Source: Marinospirillum minutulum DSM 6287 (lineage in GTDB: Bacteria > Pseudomonadota > Gammaproteobacteria > Pseudomonadales > Halomonadaceae). Taken from it: DNA of 64,000 bases. Below, piece after piece: positions 1 to 6,426 of the stretch. The stretch lies in assembly GCF_000422325.1 (NCBI RefSeq), contig NZ_AULO01000011.1, forward strand, positions 286,279 to 350,278, given 5' to 3'. A program made the position numbers and the translations under genes. The notes below the pieces were generated by a model that was not told where the DNA came from, did no database searches, and saw only the letters and a list, made by a program, of their open reading frames with translations. Positions within the stretch are counted from its first letter, which is position 1, and each line of letters begins with the position of its first letter.

Positions 1-512
1 ACAATTATTTTGAGATAAGCTACTTTAAGACTATCTGATAACTCTTCGATCGGCTGTAACTGATTCTGTTCCTCGTAACTCTCATAGTCACTAATCACGC
101 TAGAAAGTATTTCGGCTAGTTTTTCAAGATTAACTAAAGAAGAGTACTTGGCTTCTATAGTTCTGCCATCCTTGGTTATTATTCTTAAATACTCACTTTT
201 TTTCTCTTTTCCTTTATTGTTTGTTGTAACGTCCACTACAAAGTCAACTGACTCTATTTCTTCATAAAAAATTTCAACTGGCGATTCAAAAACCTCTTTG
301 AATACAACCTTAAGACCAGTAAGAATAAAACCTTCTTTCGCACTACCAAAAGTCGTGTTATCACAAATACCAATTATCGATGTTGGTTCGCCATCAAACT
401 TAAAGGCATTAACAGCATTATTTAATTTCTTTTGGTCAATATCTGGCGTTATCCACGTTTTATTACCCATTTCAGACAGTTTATCTTTAATGAACTGGTT
501 AATTCCTGACAT
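1..512 (-). CDS. Hypothetical protein with PH-like signature, partial (3' end outside window)
   Basis: The frame is open from an ATG at 512 to the left edge, about 170 codons. An AAAGGA sequence lies 6 bases upstream of the ATG and supports this start. The protein starts MSGINQFIKDKL and contains a DNTTFGSAKEGFILT stretch followed by beta-rich sequence (residues ~55-120) and a helical tail. That signature resembles bacterial PH-like domain proteins of unknown function. The family match is from memory, and no function can be assigned. It is read leftwards, like most of the island genes that follow. Confidence 0.6.
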   Translation of the reverse strand, partial: MSGINQFIKDKLSEMGNKTWITPDIDQKKLNNAVNAFKFDGEPTSIIGICDNTTFGSAKEGFILTGLKVVFKEVFESPVEIFYEEIESVDFVVDVTTNNKGKEKKSEYLRIITKDGRTIEAKYSSLVNLEKLAEILSSVISDYESYEEQNQLQPIEELSDSLKVAYLKII

Positions 513-703
513 TGCATATTCCTTTGGTTTCTAGTTTACAAATCCAACAGATACTGTGGTTTTAATTTACACTTAAACTTTTTTACATTTGTTTACTAAT
601 TAAAGCAATAGATTAATTACTTAACATACGTCAATAAACCTGCTTTTTGGCACCTTAGTACCCATAAAATCAAGCTTTACGAGCTATCAATACTTTAGTC
701 TAA

Positions 704-735
704 ATAAAGGGCTGTTTGTCTAACAACCCTTTTTA
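704..735. terminator. Probable bidirectional terminator hairpin
   Basis: AAAGGGCTGTT and AACAACCCTTTTT form a stem around a TGTCT loop with one mismatch. T-rich sequence follows on the plus strand, and TTTATTT follows on the minus strand. It sits 32 bases beyond the stop of the small minus-strand gene at 767-1012, which it probably terminates. Confidence 0.55.
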
Positions 736-766
736 AACGAGAATCAATACCAGTTATTTCTTGGAT

Positions 767-1012
767 TCAACTTGCTAGTGCAACAGCCTGTAATTCTTCA
801 AATAATACTTCATATCCCCCTACCAAAGCACCGAACACCTCTCTTTGCCTGCTTAGGTATATGAAGTAACGCACAACTTCATTCAGGTTAGCCCAAGCAA
901 CGTCGTTGTTACGATCTACCAAACCTATCGCTAAAGTATTGTTACCCTCACCCTGCATTTTAACTGTGGATTTAATCAGCTCAGAAGCTTGTTCAGGCGC
1001 TTCTTCTTGCAT
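767..1012 (-). CDS. Small hypothetical protein, possibly a remnant
   Basis: An 81-residue frame with no recognised family. The sequence is acidic at the N-terminus (MQEEAPEQASEL) and helical after that. The frame is also open for eight codons upstream of the ATG back to a TAA, reading LADYLKG, so the annotated ATG may not be the original start. The AAAGGG in front of the ATG is too close to be an ordinary ribosome binding site. Its position beside an integrase tail suggests debris of a mobile element. It could be a truncated C-terminus of a larger gene. Confidence 0.35.
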   Translation of the reverse strand: MQEEAPEQASELIKSTVKMQGEGNNTLAIGLVDRNNDVAWANLNEVVRYFIYLSRQREVFGALVGGYEVLFEELQAVALAS

Positions 1013-1040
1013 ACCCTTTAGATAGTCTGCCAGCGTTTAA

Positions 1041-1103
1041 GGCGATCGTATAGAAATGATGCAAGCCTGGGCAGATTATTTAGATAAGCTAAAAACAAAT
1101 TGA
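1041..1103 (+). pseudogene. C-terminal tail of a P4-type tyrosine integrase
   Basis: After a TAA, the plus strand encodes GDRIEMMQAWADYLDKLKTN and stops at 1101-1103. The pattern ERxMMQxWADYLDxL is typical of the extreme C-terminus of P4-like prophage and island integrases. Only about 20 residues remain, and the catalytic Arg, His and Tyr are all missing. The gene has therefore been cut down by deletion. It is the clearest sign that this region was an integrated element. The identification rests on a short stretch, so confidence is moderate. Confidence 0.5.
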
Positions 1104-1125
1104 CATCTAGTTTTAAGGTGCATAT

Positions 1126-1338
1126 TTAAGCTACCACTGTCATATCCACGTGCAATACACGCATCACTCGTGCAATCGTATCCCACTTAGGCTGCACTTT
1201 GCCGCTAAACGCTTTGTACAAGCTCTCACGATTTAATCCAGCGGCTCTAGCAACTTCAGTCATACCGTGATGCTTAGCTAGATACCTTAACGCATTTACA
1301 AACAACCCAGGGTCTTCATCATGGAAACATTCTGCTAA
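1126..1338 (-). pseudogene. HI1420-type antitoxin, N-terminus lost
   Basis: The minus frame reads AECFHDEDPGLFVNALRYLA, then KHHGMTEVARAAGLNRESLY, then KAFSGKVQPKWDTIARVMRVL, and stops at 1126. This is the helix-turn-helix domain of the HI1420-family antitoxins, which pair with Gp49/RelE-like toxins of the HI1419 family. No start codon remains. The frame runs directly into the truncated toxin, out of phase. One deletion seems to have removed the toxin C-terminus and the antitoxin N-terminus together. Confidence 0.7.
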
Positions 1339-1523
1339 ATAAAAATACGCATTTCACTCACGCCCTCACCAAAGTTTCCTTGTTCAGCCCTAACAATACG
1401 TATAGCAATAGCTCTAACTGCTTGACGGTCACTTTGCTTTTTTAGCCATTTATCAAACTGGTCGGTGCTTTTGATAGTATATCTCAAATGGCTCACTGTA
1501 GCCCGTAGGCTACGTTGAAGCAA
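1335..1523 (-). pseudogene. HI1419-type (Gp49/RelE-like) toxin, C-terminus lost
   Basis: The recognisable part starts near 1488 with LRYTIKSTDQFDKWLKKQSD and continues through IAIRIVRAEQGNFGEGVSEMRIFI to a stop. Family members carry about 40 more residues after the SELRI strand, including the conserved C-terminal sheet. These are missing, so the product is probably inactive. The first ~12 codons lie in a tandem repeat and look non-native. The frame ends four bases into the antitoxin remnant, which marks a deletion junction. Confidence 0.65.
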
Positions 1524-1545
1524 GTTAGGCTACGTTGAAGCAAGT
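1506..1545. repeat. Perfect tandem 20-bp duplication
   Basis: The unit TAGGCTACGTTGAAGCAAGT occurs twice without a gap, at 1506-1525 and 1526-1545. It lies at the 5' end of the toxin remnant and supplies its apparent first codons. Likely a replication-slippage or recombination scar. Confidence 0.9.
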
Positions 1546-1576
1546 AATTGTAGGCAACCAAAAAAGCCCACATGAT

Positions 1577-1690
1577 TTAACACCATAAGAAAATGGCCAA
1601 CCATTTTAAAAACTCTTGCTGTGAGCTAGAAAGACTTACTTCCGTTTTTCTTACTGCAAATGAGGTGAGTAAATCAGGGATTTTGTACAT
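1577..1690 (-). pseudogene. TraX-like N-terminal fragment, copy 1
   Basis: The frame begins MYKIPDLLTSFAVRKTEVSL and reads SSSQQEFLKWLAIFLWC before a stop. Copy 2 at 3209-3373 reads LLKWVAIVLMVLDHVGFF at the same place. Copy 1 lacks one base there (CCATTTTC against CCATTGTTC) and goes out of frame. LLKWxAxxLMVxDHV is characteristic of the first membrane helix of TraX-family proteins. Only the first ~35 codons survive. Confidence 0.5.
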
Positions 1691-1739
1691 TATGGTTGGG
1701 TAATTATTTTCTTGGTAAGCAGGGTTTAGCTTGGTTTAA

Positions 1740-1764
1740 CAAATAACCCCAGCCGTGGCTGGGA
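1740..1764 (-). terminator. Terminator of the small gene at 1834-2004
   Basis: Read on the minus strand, CCCAGCC and GGCTGGG pair around a 2-base AC loop, followed by GTTATTTGTT. The same hairpin occurs behind the primase gene at 3417-3442. Confidence 0.65.
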
Positions 1765-1833
1765 ATGAACTTAATATTCATTATTTTATTGAATGAAGTC
1801 ATTCAATAGTTTATTGGACGCTCATAGCCAAAT

Positions 1834-2004
1834 CTATACGCATCTACCTACTTCTTGTACCAAGATAGCGTGAGACTCCACCCCTAAAATCTCAGGACCT
1901 TTCTCAGGGTGGTGTGCTAGTTTTACCAGTCCGTACTCAACTGCCTTTTCGGCAACGTCTATACTTACAGACAAAGCGTGAGCTACTTGACTAACGTTAT
2001 TCAT
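1834..2004 (-). CDS. Small hypothetical protein (56 aa) with structured leader
   Basis: An ATG at 2004 is preceded by ATAGGT at good spacing. The frame encodes MNNVSQVAHALSVSIDVAEK, then AVEYGLVKLAHHPEKGPEIL and a short tail ending EVGRCV. No family is recognised. It is soluble, with a likely helical N-terminus that could be a short DNA-binding or wing segment. Its leader hairpin and terminator are near copies of those around the primase gene 1.5 kb away. That shared packaging suggests a common control circuit within the same element. Confidence 0.55.
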   Translation of the reverse strand: MNNVSQVAHALSVSIDVAEKAVEYGLVKLAHHPEKGPEILGVESHAILVQEVGRCV

Positions 2005-2010
2005 GATTTT

Positions 2011-2057
2011 ACCTATTCATAGAAACTAGCCCAAATTGGCTATTTTCATGGGTAGGT
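2011..2057 (-). promoter_or_regulatory. Leader hairpin masking the Shine-Dalgarno, copy 1
   Basis: On the minus strand, ACCTACCCATGAAAATAGCC can pair with GGCTAGTTTCTATGAATAGGT around an AATTTG loop. The pairing has a few mismatches and one bulge. The right arm ends in ATAGGT, the ribosome binding site of the gene starting at 2004. Copy 2 (4491-4537) has the same design, with changes that mostly keep pairing. It could act in the RNA or as a DNA operator with dyad symmetry. Confidence 0.5.
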
Positions 2058-2162
2058 AATGCAAGGGTGATAAATGAGAATAAAGAGCGTATTGCAAACA
2101 TTCCTTAAACAAGGCATTGTATGTTTGTGCTTCAAACATAGAAAAACAAAAGGAGTAAGAAT

Positions 2163-2366
2163 ATGTCTGATACCCCAAACCGTTACAGCCACATGGCTGG
2201 CAATCAGTACGCAAAAAAACACAACAGACCAGCTAACGATAGCCTTAGCCTTAGGTGTAATGAAAATGACAAATACCGATGGAAACTTGAGGCAGAAAGG
2301 GCAGGAAAATCACTTAATGGGTGGGTGATTGAAAAGTTAAATTTATCAATAGACCGTGTTACCTAA
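2163..2366 (+). CDS. Small Arc/ribbon-helix-helix-like protein
   Basis: A strong AGGAG lies 8 bases before the ATG at 2163. The 67-residue product has a basic N-terminus (NQYAKKHNRPANDSLSLRCN) followed by DKYRWKLEAERAGKSLNGWV and IEKLNLSIDRV. The SLxLRC strand, then a charged helix, then GKSLNGWVIEKLN, fits the ribbon-helix-helix fold of small DNA-binding or antitoxin-like proteins. No partner toxin adjoins it. It may regulate the element. The assignment is by pattern only. Confidence 0.55.
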   Translation: MSDTPNRYSHMAGNQYAKKHNRPANDSLSLRCNENDKYRWKLEAERAGKSLNGWVIEKLNLSIDRVT

Positions 2367-2506
2367 AAATATTGTTTTTTTGCTTTAAGTGAAAACTATT
2401 TCTATAAATTCAATAAGTTACAATCATATGCTTCAGGAAGGTTTTGCCTACTGTTAATTACCGCACAGGTAGCTAAAATATTCTACACTTCTTGATTATA
2501 GGGTTT

Positions 2507-2533
2507 AGCCTATATAGAATAGATGCTATATAG
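2507..2533 (+). promoter_or_regulatory. Two CTATATAG palindromes before higB (candidate HigA operator)
   Basis: The 8-base palindrome CTATATAG occurs at 2510-2517 and 2526-2533, 16 bases apart, just upstream of the higB ribosome binding site (TTAGGAGAAACC). HigA proteins repress their own operon by binding paired palindromes over the promoter. These sites are placed as expected for that, but binding is inferred. Confidence 0.45.
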
Positions 2534-2546
2534 TTTAGGAGAAACC

Positions 2547-2889
2547 ATGTGGGCCATAGAGACAACCGATACTTTTGATGAGTGGTTCGATACTTTGGAT
2601 GATACTGATAGAGCCAACGTGCTAGCTTCGATGATGGTACTTCGAGACAGGGGGCCTAGGCTTTCAAGACCATACTCTGTACGGTTCATCCTACAGCAAT
2701 ATGAAAGAACTACGGGTCCAAAGCAAAGGAGATCCTCTCAGAGCGTTCTTTGCATTCGATCCAAAGCGTAAAGGAATTCTTCTATGCGCCGGTAACAAGA
2801 CCGGAGATGAGAAACGGTTTTATGAAGTAATGATCCCAATTGCAGACCGTGAATTTGCGGCACACTTGGATAAATTGAAGAAGGAGTAA
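2547..2889 (+). pseudogene. higB: HigB-type toxin gene broken by a frameshift
   Basis: The start is the ATG at 2547, after AGGAGAAACC. The first frame reads MWAIETTDTFDEWFDTLDDT and on to RGPRLSRPYS. The family sequence then resumes in another frame with TLYGSSYSNMKELRVQSKG through LLCAGNKTGDEKRFYEVMIP to a stop at 2889. HigB proteins have PYADTxxGS at this place. The sequence is explained by a short deletion, about 8 bases, near 2673-2677. The toxin is therefore split and probably inactive, while the antitoxin gene downstream is intact. Confidence 0.8.
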
Positions 2890-2894
2890 ACGTT

Positions 2895-3197
2895 ATGGCA
2901 AGAACTCTTAACCAAATGCTGGCAGCAGAAAAGCCTGAGGTTGTTGCCAAAGCACAGAAAGTGGCTACTGAGATGTTGTTGAATATCCACCTAGCAGAGC
3001 TTCGTGATCGCATGAATCTCACTCAAGGGGAAATTGCTGCTTCTTTGGGTGTGAGACAACCAACAATTTCCGAGATGGAGCAGCCTGGACGAGACTTAAA
3101 ACTCTCCTCCATTAAGCGATATGTTGAAGCCTCTGGTGGCAAGCTGCGGCTCGATGTTGAGTTGCCGGACGGTACCCACTATGGCTTTTCTGTTTAA
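2895..3197 (+). CDS. higA: HigA-type antitoxin, XRE-family HTH
   Basis: A 100-residue protein beginning MARTLNQMLAAEKPEVVAKA, 5 bases after the higB stop, with AAGGAG in front. Residues ~35-90 form an XRE helix-turn-helix (LAELRDRMNLTQGEIAASLG, then VRQPTISEMEQ). The C-terminal strand LRLDVELPDGTHYGFSV is typical of HigA of the HigBA class. It would neutralise HigB and repress the operon. The frame is intact although its partner gene is broken, so it may now be an orphan repressor or antitoxin. Confidence 0.85.
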   Translation: MARTLNQMLAAEKPEVVAKAQKVATEMLLNIHLAELRDRMNLTQGEIAASLGVRQPTISEMEQPGRDLKLSSIKRYVEASGGKLRLDVELPDGTHYGFSV

Positions 3198-3208
3198 CCC
3201 AATACGCC

Positions 3209-3373
3209 TCATTCATACCTCAACCATGCGTACTGCTCTAAAAAAAAGCCCACATGATCTAACACCATAAGAACAATGGCCACCCATTTTAAAAGCTCTT
3301 GCTGAGAGCTAGACAGTCTTAACTCCATTTTTCTTACCGCAAATGAGGTTGGCAAACCAGAGATTTTATACAT
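3209..3373 (-). pseudogene. TraX-like N-terminal fragment, copy 2
   Basis: The frame starts at the ATG at 3373 and reads MYKISGLPTSFAVRKMELRL, then SSSQQELLKWVAIVLMVLDH, then VGFFLEQYAWLRYE before a stop. TraX proteins (acetylation of F-type pilin and relatives) begin with such an LLKWxAxxLMVxDHV membrane helix and continue for about 200 more residues, which are absent here. It ends head to head with the higA stop, so a deletion next to higA probably removed the rest. Confidence 0.5.
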
Positions 3374-3445
3374 GCGATTGTAATGATTTTTCTTGGTAAG
3401 CAGGATTTGTTGGTTTCAAAATAACCCCAGCCGTGGCTGGGGATG
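3243..3445. repeat. Imperfect ~205-bp direct repeat, copy 2
   Basis: Partner of 1560-1766. It carries the longer TraX-like fragment and the primase terminator. Together with the two leader hairpins, the layout terminator-gene-hairpin is present twice in the island. Confidence 0.85.
3417..3442 (-). terminator. Terminator of the primase gene
   Basis: On the minus strand an 8-base stem, CCCCAGCC with GGCTGGGG, closes on a 2-base AC loop and is followed by TTATTTTG. It lies 13 bases after the primase stop. Confidence 0.7.
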
Positions 3446-3454
3446 AATTTATAC

Positions 3455-4483
3455 CTACTTAGGTAGGGATTGATAATAGTCTAGCCAATCAACGCTTTTA
3501 GCAGACTTAGGTACAGGCATTGGCGGCAATTTAATAATCACCTCAATACCTTCTTTACAAAGACGTTCTTGCAGTGCTTGTGCTGCTTTAAATCCAGTTT
3601 CAGATTTATCTAAATCAGCCCATACAACAACTTCTTTGATGTTTTCAGGTGGAACAAAACCAGCAAGATTTTGTGCATTTACTGTAGCCCAGCAGTGAGA
3701 TTCACCCATTGCCATAACAGCTAAACTTGTTTCGATGCCTTCAGCTACATTTAAAGTAGTTTCAGGTTGCTCACCAAGTCTAACTGCACAACTAAACCAC
3801 TTAACACCCTCCTTAGATGGCATCAATGTTTTAGCATTAGGTAAAACAGTATTTTTAGCGCCTTCACCGTCTAAATAAGTGCGATGTAGACTAATAGCCT
3901 GACCATCACCATTATAGACAATAGATAGTATTGCAGGTTGAACACCGAAATTAACGATAACACCCTCTACCTTTTGGTAAGTACGCATTACAGAATTTTG
4001 CCTAGCCTGGCTAGCCCAAACTTCTGCTAAGCCAACTGGCAGCCCTCTACTCACAACATACTTCTCAATAAGTGAAATATCATTCTGAGACGACTGCAAC
4101 CAAGCAGCCCTAAGCCTTTCAGTAGCTTTATTTGCTTTTGCTACTGGTTTTGGCTTTGGCAGACGAGCAGTTTTTGCTTTCTTGGTAATTAAGCTAGGCT
4201 TGTCATCTAAAAGATCACGCACCTTCTTAACAACTTCAGAAACAGACATACCCGTGACAAATTCTAATGTAGCGAAACCATCCGAAAAGTTGCCACAGGT
4301 ATTGCAAACACTACCGCCAGTTTCATGAAAGTCACGGTAAACCCTATAACCATCTTTACCACCGTGGACAGGGCAAGGCACATGGCTGCAATTTGAATTA
4401 ATCGCATCAAGGGTGCTGGGTTCTATTGATGAAATAATATAACCCCAGTTACCTTTAGCTTTTTGCTTTAGCTTGCTTATCAT
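3455..4483 (-). CDS. P4-type primase, stand-alone, with zinc ribbon and Toprim domain
   Basis: I choose the ATG at 4483 because ATAGGT lies 8 bases upstream; the open frame itself extends to a GTG at 4492. Near the N-terminus CPVHGGKDGYRVYRD and CNTCG form a primase-type zinc ribbon. The C-terminal half has LNVAEGIETSLAVM and VVVWADLDKSETGFKAA, the Glu and Asp motifs of a Toprim_3 domain. P4 alpha proteins fuse such a primase to a helicase. Here the protein stops after about 342 residues without one. It would prime replication of an episomal or satellite element. Expression may be gated by the leader hairpin. Confidence 0.75.
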   Translation of the reverse strand: MISKLKQKAKGNWGYIISSIEPSTLDAINSNCSHVPCPVHGGKDGYRVYRDFHETGGSVCNTCGNFSDGFATLEFVTGMSVSEVVKKVRDLLDDKPSLITKKAKTARLPKPKPVAKANKATERLRAAWLQSSQNDISLIEKYVVSRGLPVGLAEVWASQARQNSVMRTYQKVEGVIVNFGVQPAILSIVYNGDGQAISLHRTYLDGEGAKNTVLPNAKTLMPSKEGVKWFSCAVRLGEQPETTLNVAEGIETSLAVMAMGESHCWATVNAQNLAGFVPPENIKEVVVWADLDKSETGFKAAQALQERLCKEGIEVIIKLPPMPVPKSAKSVDWLDYYQSLPK

Positions 4484-4490
4484 AATGTAC

Positions 4491-4537
4491 ACCTATTCAT
4501 AGTAACTAGCCCAAATTGGCAGTTTTCATGAGTAGGT
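4491..4537 (-). promoter_or_regulatory. Leader hairpin masking the Shine-Dalgarno, copy 2
   Basis: On the minus strand, ACCTACTCATGAAAACTGCC faces GGCTAGTTACTATGAATAGGT across an AATTTG loop. Relative to copy 1, two mismatches become T-A pairs and one G-T becomes C-G, while one pair is lost. The ribosome binding site of the primase lies in the right arm. Confidence 0.5.
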
Positions 4538-4559
4538 AAGGCAGGCATGACAACGGCTA

Positions 4560-4748
4560 TTAGTGAGGAACCTTCATGCTATCTTTTTCAAGAATTTCAA
4601 TGTAACTATCAATGCCTTCCCTTACAGCTTTTAGCTCTTCTAGTGTTGCCTTCTGGTCTATGAAAAGTTTTAAGTCATCAGGGTTTGAAGGTAGTCTTTC
4701 TGCTAAAACTACACACTCAGTCCACTCTTTCTCATTTTTATCAGTCAA
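4560..4748 (-). CDS. Small hypothetical protein (62 aa)
   Basis: The likely start is a TTG at 4748, with AAGGA 6 bases upstream. The product is acidic and helical (KNEKEWTECVVLAERLPSNP, then LEELKAVREGIDSYIEILEK). No family is recognised. It follows the membrane protein gene by 2 bases and precedes the primase leader by about 20 bases, so the three are probably one transcription unit of the element. Confidence 0.55.
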   Translation of the reverse strand: MTDKNEKEWTECVVLAERLPSNPDDLKLFIDQKATLEELKAVREGIDSYIEILEKDSMKVPH

Positions 4749-4750
4749 AA

Positions 4751-5023
4751 TTATTCCTTAATGTTGTCAGTTGGTAAGAATTTTTCTCGTTTGCCAAATA
4801 AATGCTTAAAAATATCAATGTAGCTAAAGAAAACAGCTTTAATAAGCCAAATAAAGTAACCCAAAAAAACTACAAAAAAAGACTCTACCAGCTTAGTAAG
4901 TAGCGTAATAACAGGAGTAACCAGCAGTTTCACACCAGGTATAAGGCTTAGTATGCCTAAAGCCAGTATTCCGCCAGCTATGTAGAGAATTATAATTAAC
5001 ATCAGTGCAACGTAAGTGTTCAT
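4751..5023 (-). CDS. Small membrane protein of the island, unknown function
   Basis: From the ATG at 5023 the product is about 90 residues with a hydrophobic stretch MNTYVALMLIIILYIAGGIL, a second one around VKLLVTPVITLLTKL, and a third around VVFLGYFIWLIKAVFF. It ends in a charged tail KREKFLPTDNIKE. The frame stays open upstream to 5164, but that part overlaps the start of the IS66 transposase gene, so the original N-terminus may have been cut by the insertion. No family is recognised. Confidence 0.5.
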   Translation of the reverse strand: MNTYVALMLIIILYIAGGILALGILSLIPGVKLLVTPVITLLTKLVESFFVVFLGYFIWLIKAVFFSYIDIFKHLFGKREKFLPTDNIKE

Positions 5024-5093
5024 TCTAAGACGTTCTGCCACTTCAACAAATAATTCTCTACAGTCACTTTTTATAGTTAACAAGGTGACCTCC

Positions 5094-5400
5094 ATGAAAA
5101 AACATCCTACTCCAGAGCAGTGGCAGACTCTAATAAACCAACACCGTAACAGTGGCTTGTCCATTAAACAGTTTTGCCAGCAACATAAACTAGCTTGCTC
5201 CTGTTTTTATACTTGGCGTAAACGACTCGCTGAACAAGCGACGCCTACTCAAGAGCCTTATCAGTCAATAGCAACCAAGCCTTCAGCTAGCCAAAAAACT
5301 AATTTTTTAGACTTATCCGCTTTAGTGGATGCTTCACCCTCGGCTAAACAGGGTTGGGATATCGTATTAAGTTTAGGGAATGGGGTTGAGTTGCGCTTGG
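5094..5400 (+). pseudogene. IS66 accessory protein TnpA, C-terminus fused into tnpB
   Basis: After AAGGTGACCTCC, the ATG at 5094 starts MKKHPTPEQWQTLINQHRNS. The segment LSIKQFCQQHKLACSCFYTW is the helix-turn-helix of IS66 TnpA. The frame runs through WDIVLSLGNGVELRL, the normal C-terminus, but has no stop there. It continues into an out-of-frame reading of tnpB as far as 5459. A small deletion at the tnpA/tnpB junction explains this. Confidence 0.75.
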
Positions 5401-5552
5401 CTGTATATCGAATCCACGGATATGCGTCAATCTTTTCAAGGCTTAAGTGCCCTCGTTAGAAGCCAGCTAAAGCTTGGAGCAGGGTCAGTTTCGAGTGCAG
5501 CCAACCAGCAAAGGCCAAAAACTATTAACGCCTGCCGGGCTGCATGTACTGG

Positions 5553-6426
5553 TCAAGCCCAAGTGGACACTTTTAATTGATAATTTTCATACTCAACTGG
5601 GGTCATATCACCATTAGACGTATGAAGCCTTTTTAGGTTGTAATATTTCATATACGCAGCAACATCGGCTGCCATAGATTCGTAAGTTGGGTGTTGAGCT
5701 TTGAGTATCCAGTCGTGTTTTAAACTGCCAAAAAAGCGTTCAACAACGGCATTGTCCCAACAAGCTAACATCGCCCATCGATTGTTTTATACCTAGCTTA
5801 GTCAACGCGTTTTTTAACTTCTTACTGGTGTACTGTGAGCCACGGTCGCTGTGGAAGATAACACCTTTTGGGTGCCCTCTAAGCCAATAAGCTTGCTTAA
5901 CCGACTGTAAGACAAGGTCGCTTGTCATGCGTTTGTTAATAGACCAGCCGATGATCCGGCGAGAATACAAGTCCATAACAACGCTTAAATACATCCAACC
6001 TTGTCCGGTTCTTAAATAGGTAATATCGCCTGCCCATACTTGATTAGGTTGGGCTGGATTAAAATCCATACTCACCAAGTTAGGTGCTGCTAAGTGGCGC
6101 TCGTCACGCTTAGTCGTTACCTTGTAAGCCACTCGCTGCCGAACAACTAAACCAAGCTTACGCATAATTGTGCGTGTTTTATAACGGCCTATAAAATAGC
6201 CTTTTTTACGTAAAGCTTTCATCAGCTCACGGCTTCCTAAGCTGTAACGACTTTCTTTAAATAGTTGCTTAGCTTCACGGTATAACATCAGCGTATCATT
6301 AGTAATAAGCTGTGCTGGACGTTTTTCCCAAGCGTAATAGCCTGAACGACTTAAACCTAAAGCTTTACAACACAGGCTTACTGAGTAGCCTTCTTGCACC
6401 TTGGAATGAGCAAACTTAAAACCTAC
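5553..6426 (-). pseudogene. IS3-family transposase OrfB with a frameshift
   Basis: The DDE integrase core is recognisable: KALGLSRSGYYAWEKRPAQL, then NQVWAGDITYLRTGQGWMYL with the first Asp, and KGVIFHSDRGSQYTSKKLKN with the second. Near 5765 the frame changes from SMGDVSLLGQCRC to MLACWDNAVVERFFGSLKHD, which has the catalytic Glu (ERFFGSLK). A one-base lesion explains this. The OrfAB transposase is therefore probably inactive in this copy. Confidence 0.8.

Larger units (their letters stand above)
1560..1766. repeat. Imperfect ~205-bp direct repeat, copy 1
   Basis: This segment matches 3243-3445 over its whole length with scattered substitutions and small indels. Both copies start with AGCCCACATGAT and end with the CCCAGCCGTGGCTGGG hairpin. 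On the minus strand each holds the 5' part of a TraX-like gene downstream of a terminator. Confidence 0.85.

Noticed and set aside
298..534. Plus-strand frame of 78 codons
   Set aside because: It is the complement of the clearly coding minus-strand gene at 1-512, which has a good ribosome binding site.
2738..3022. Minus-strand frame of 94 codons
   Set aside because: It runs antisense across the higB/higA junction and has no ribosome binding site or family pattern.
1560..3445. CRISPR-like repeat array
   Set aside because: Only two repeat copies about 1.7 kb apart, with genes between them; not an array.
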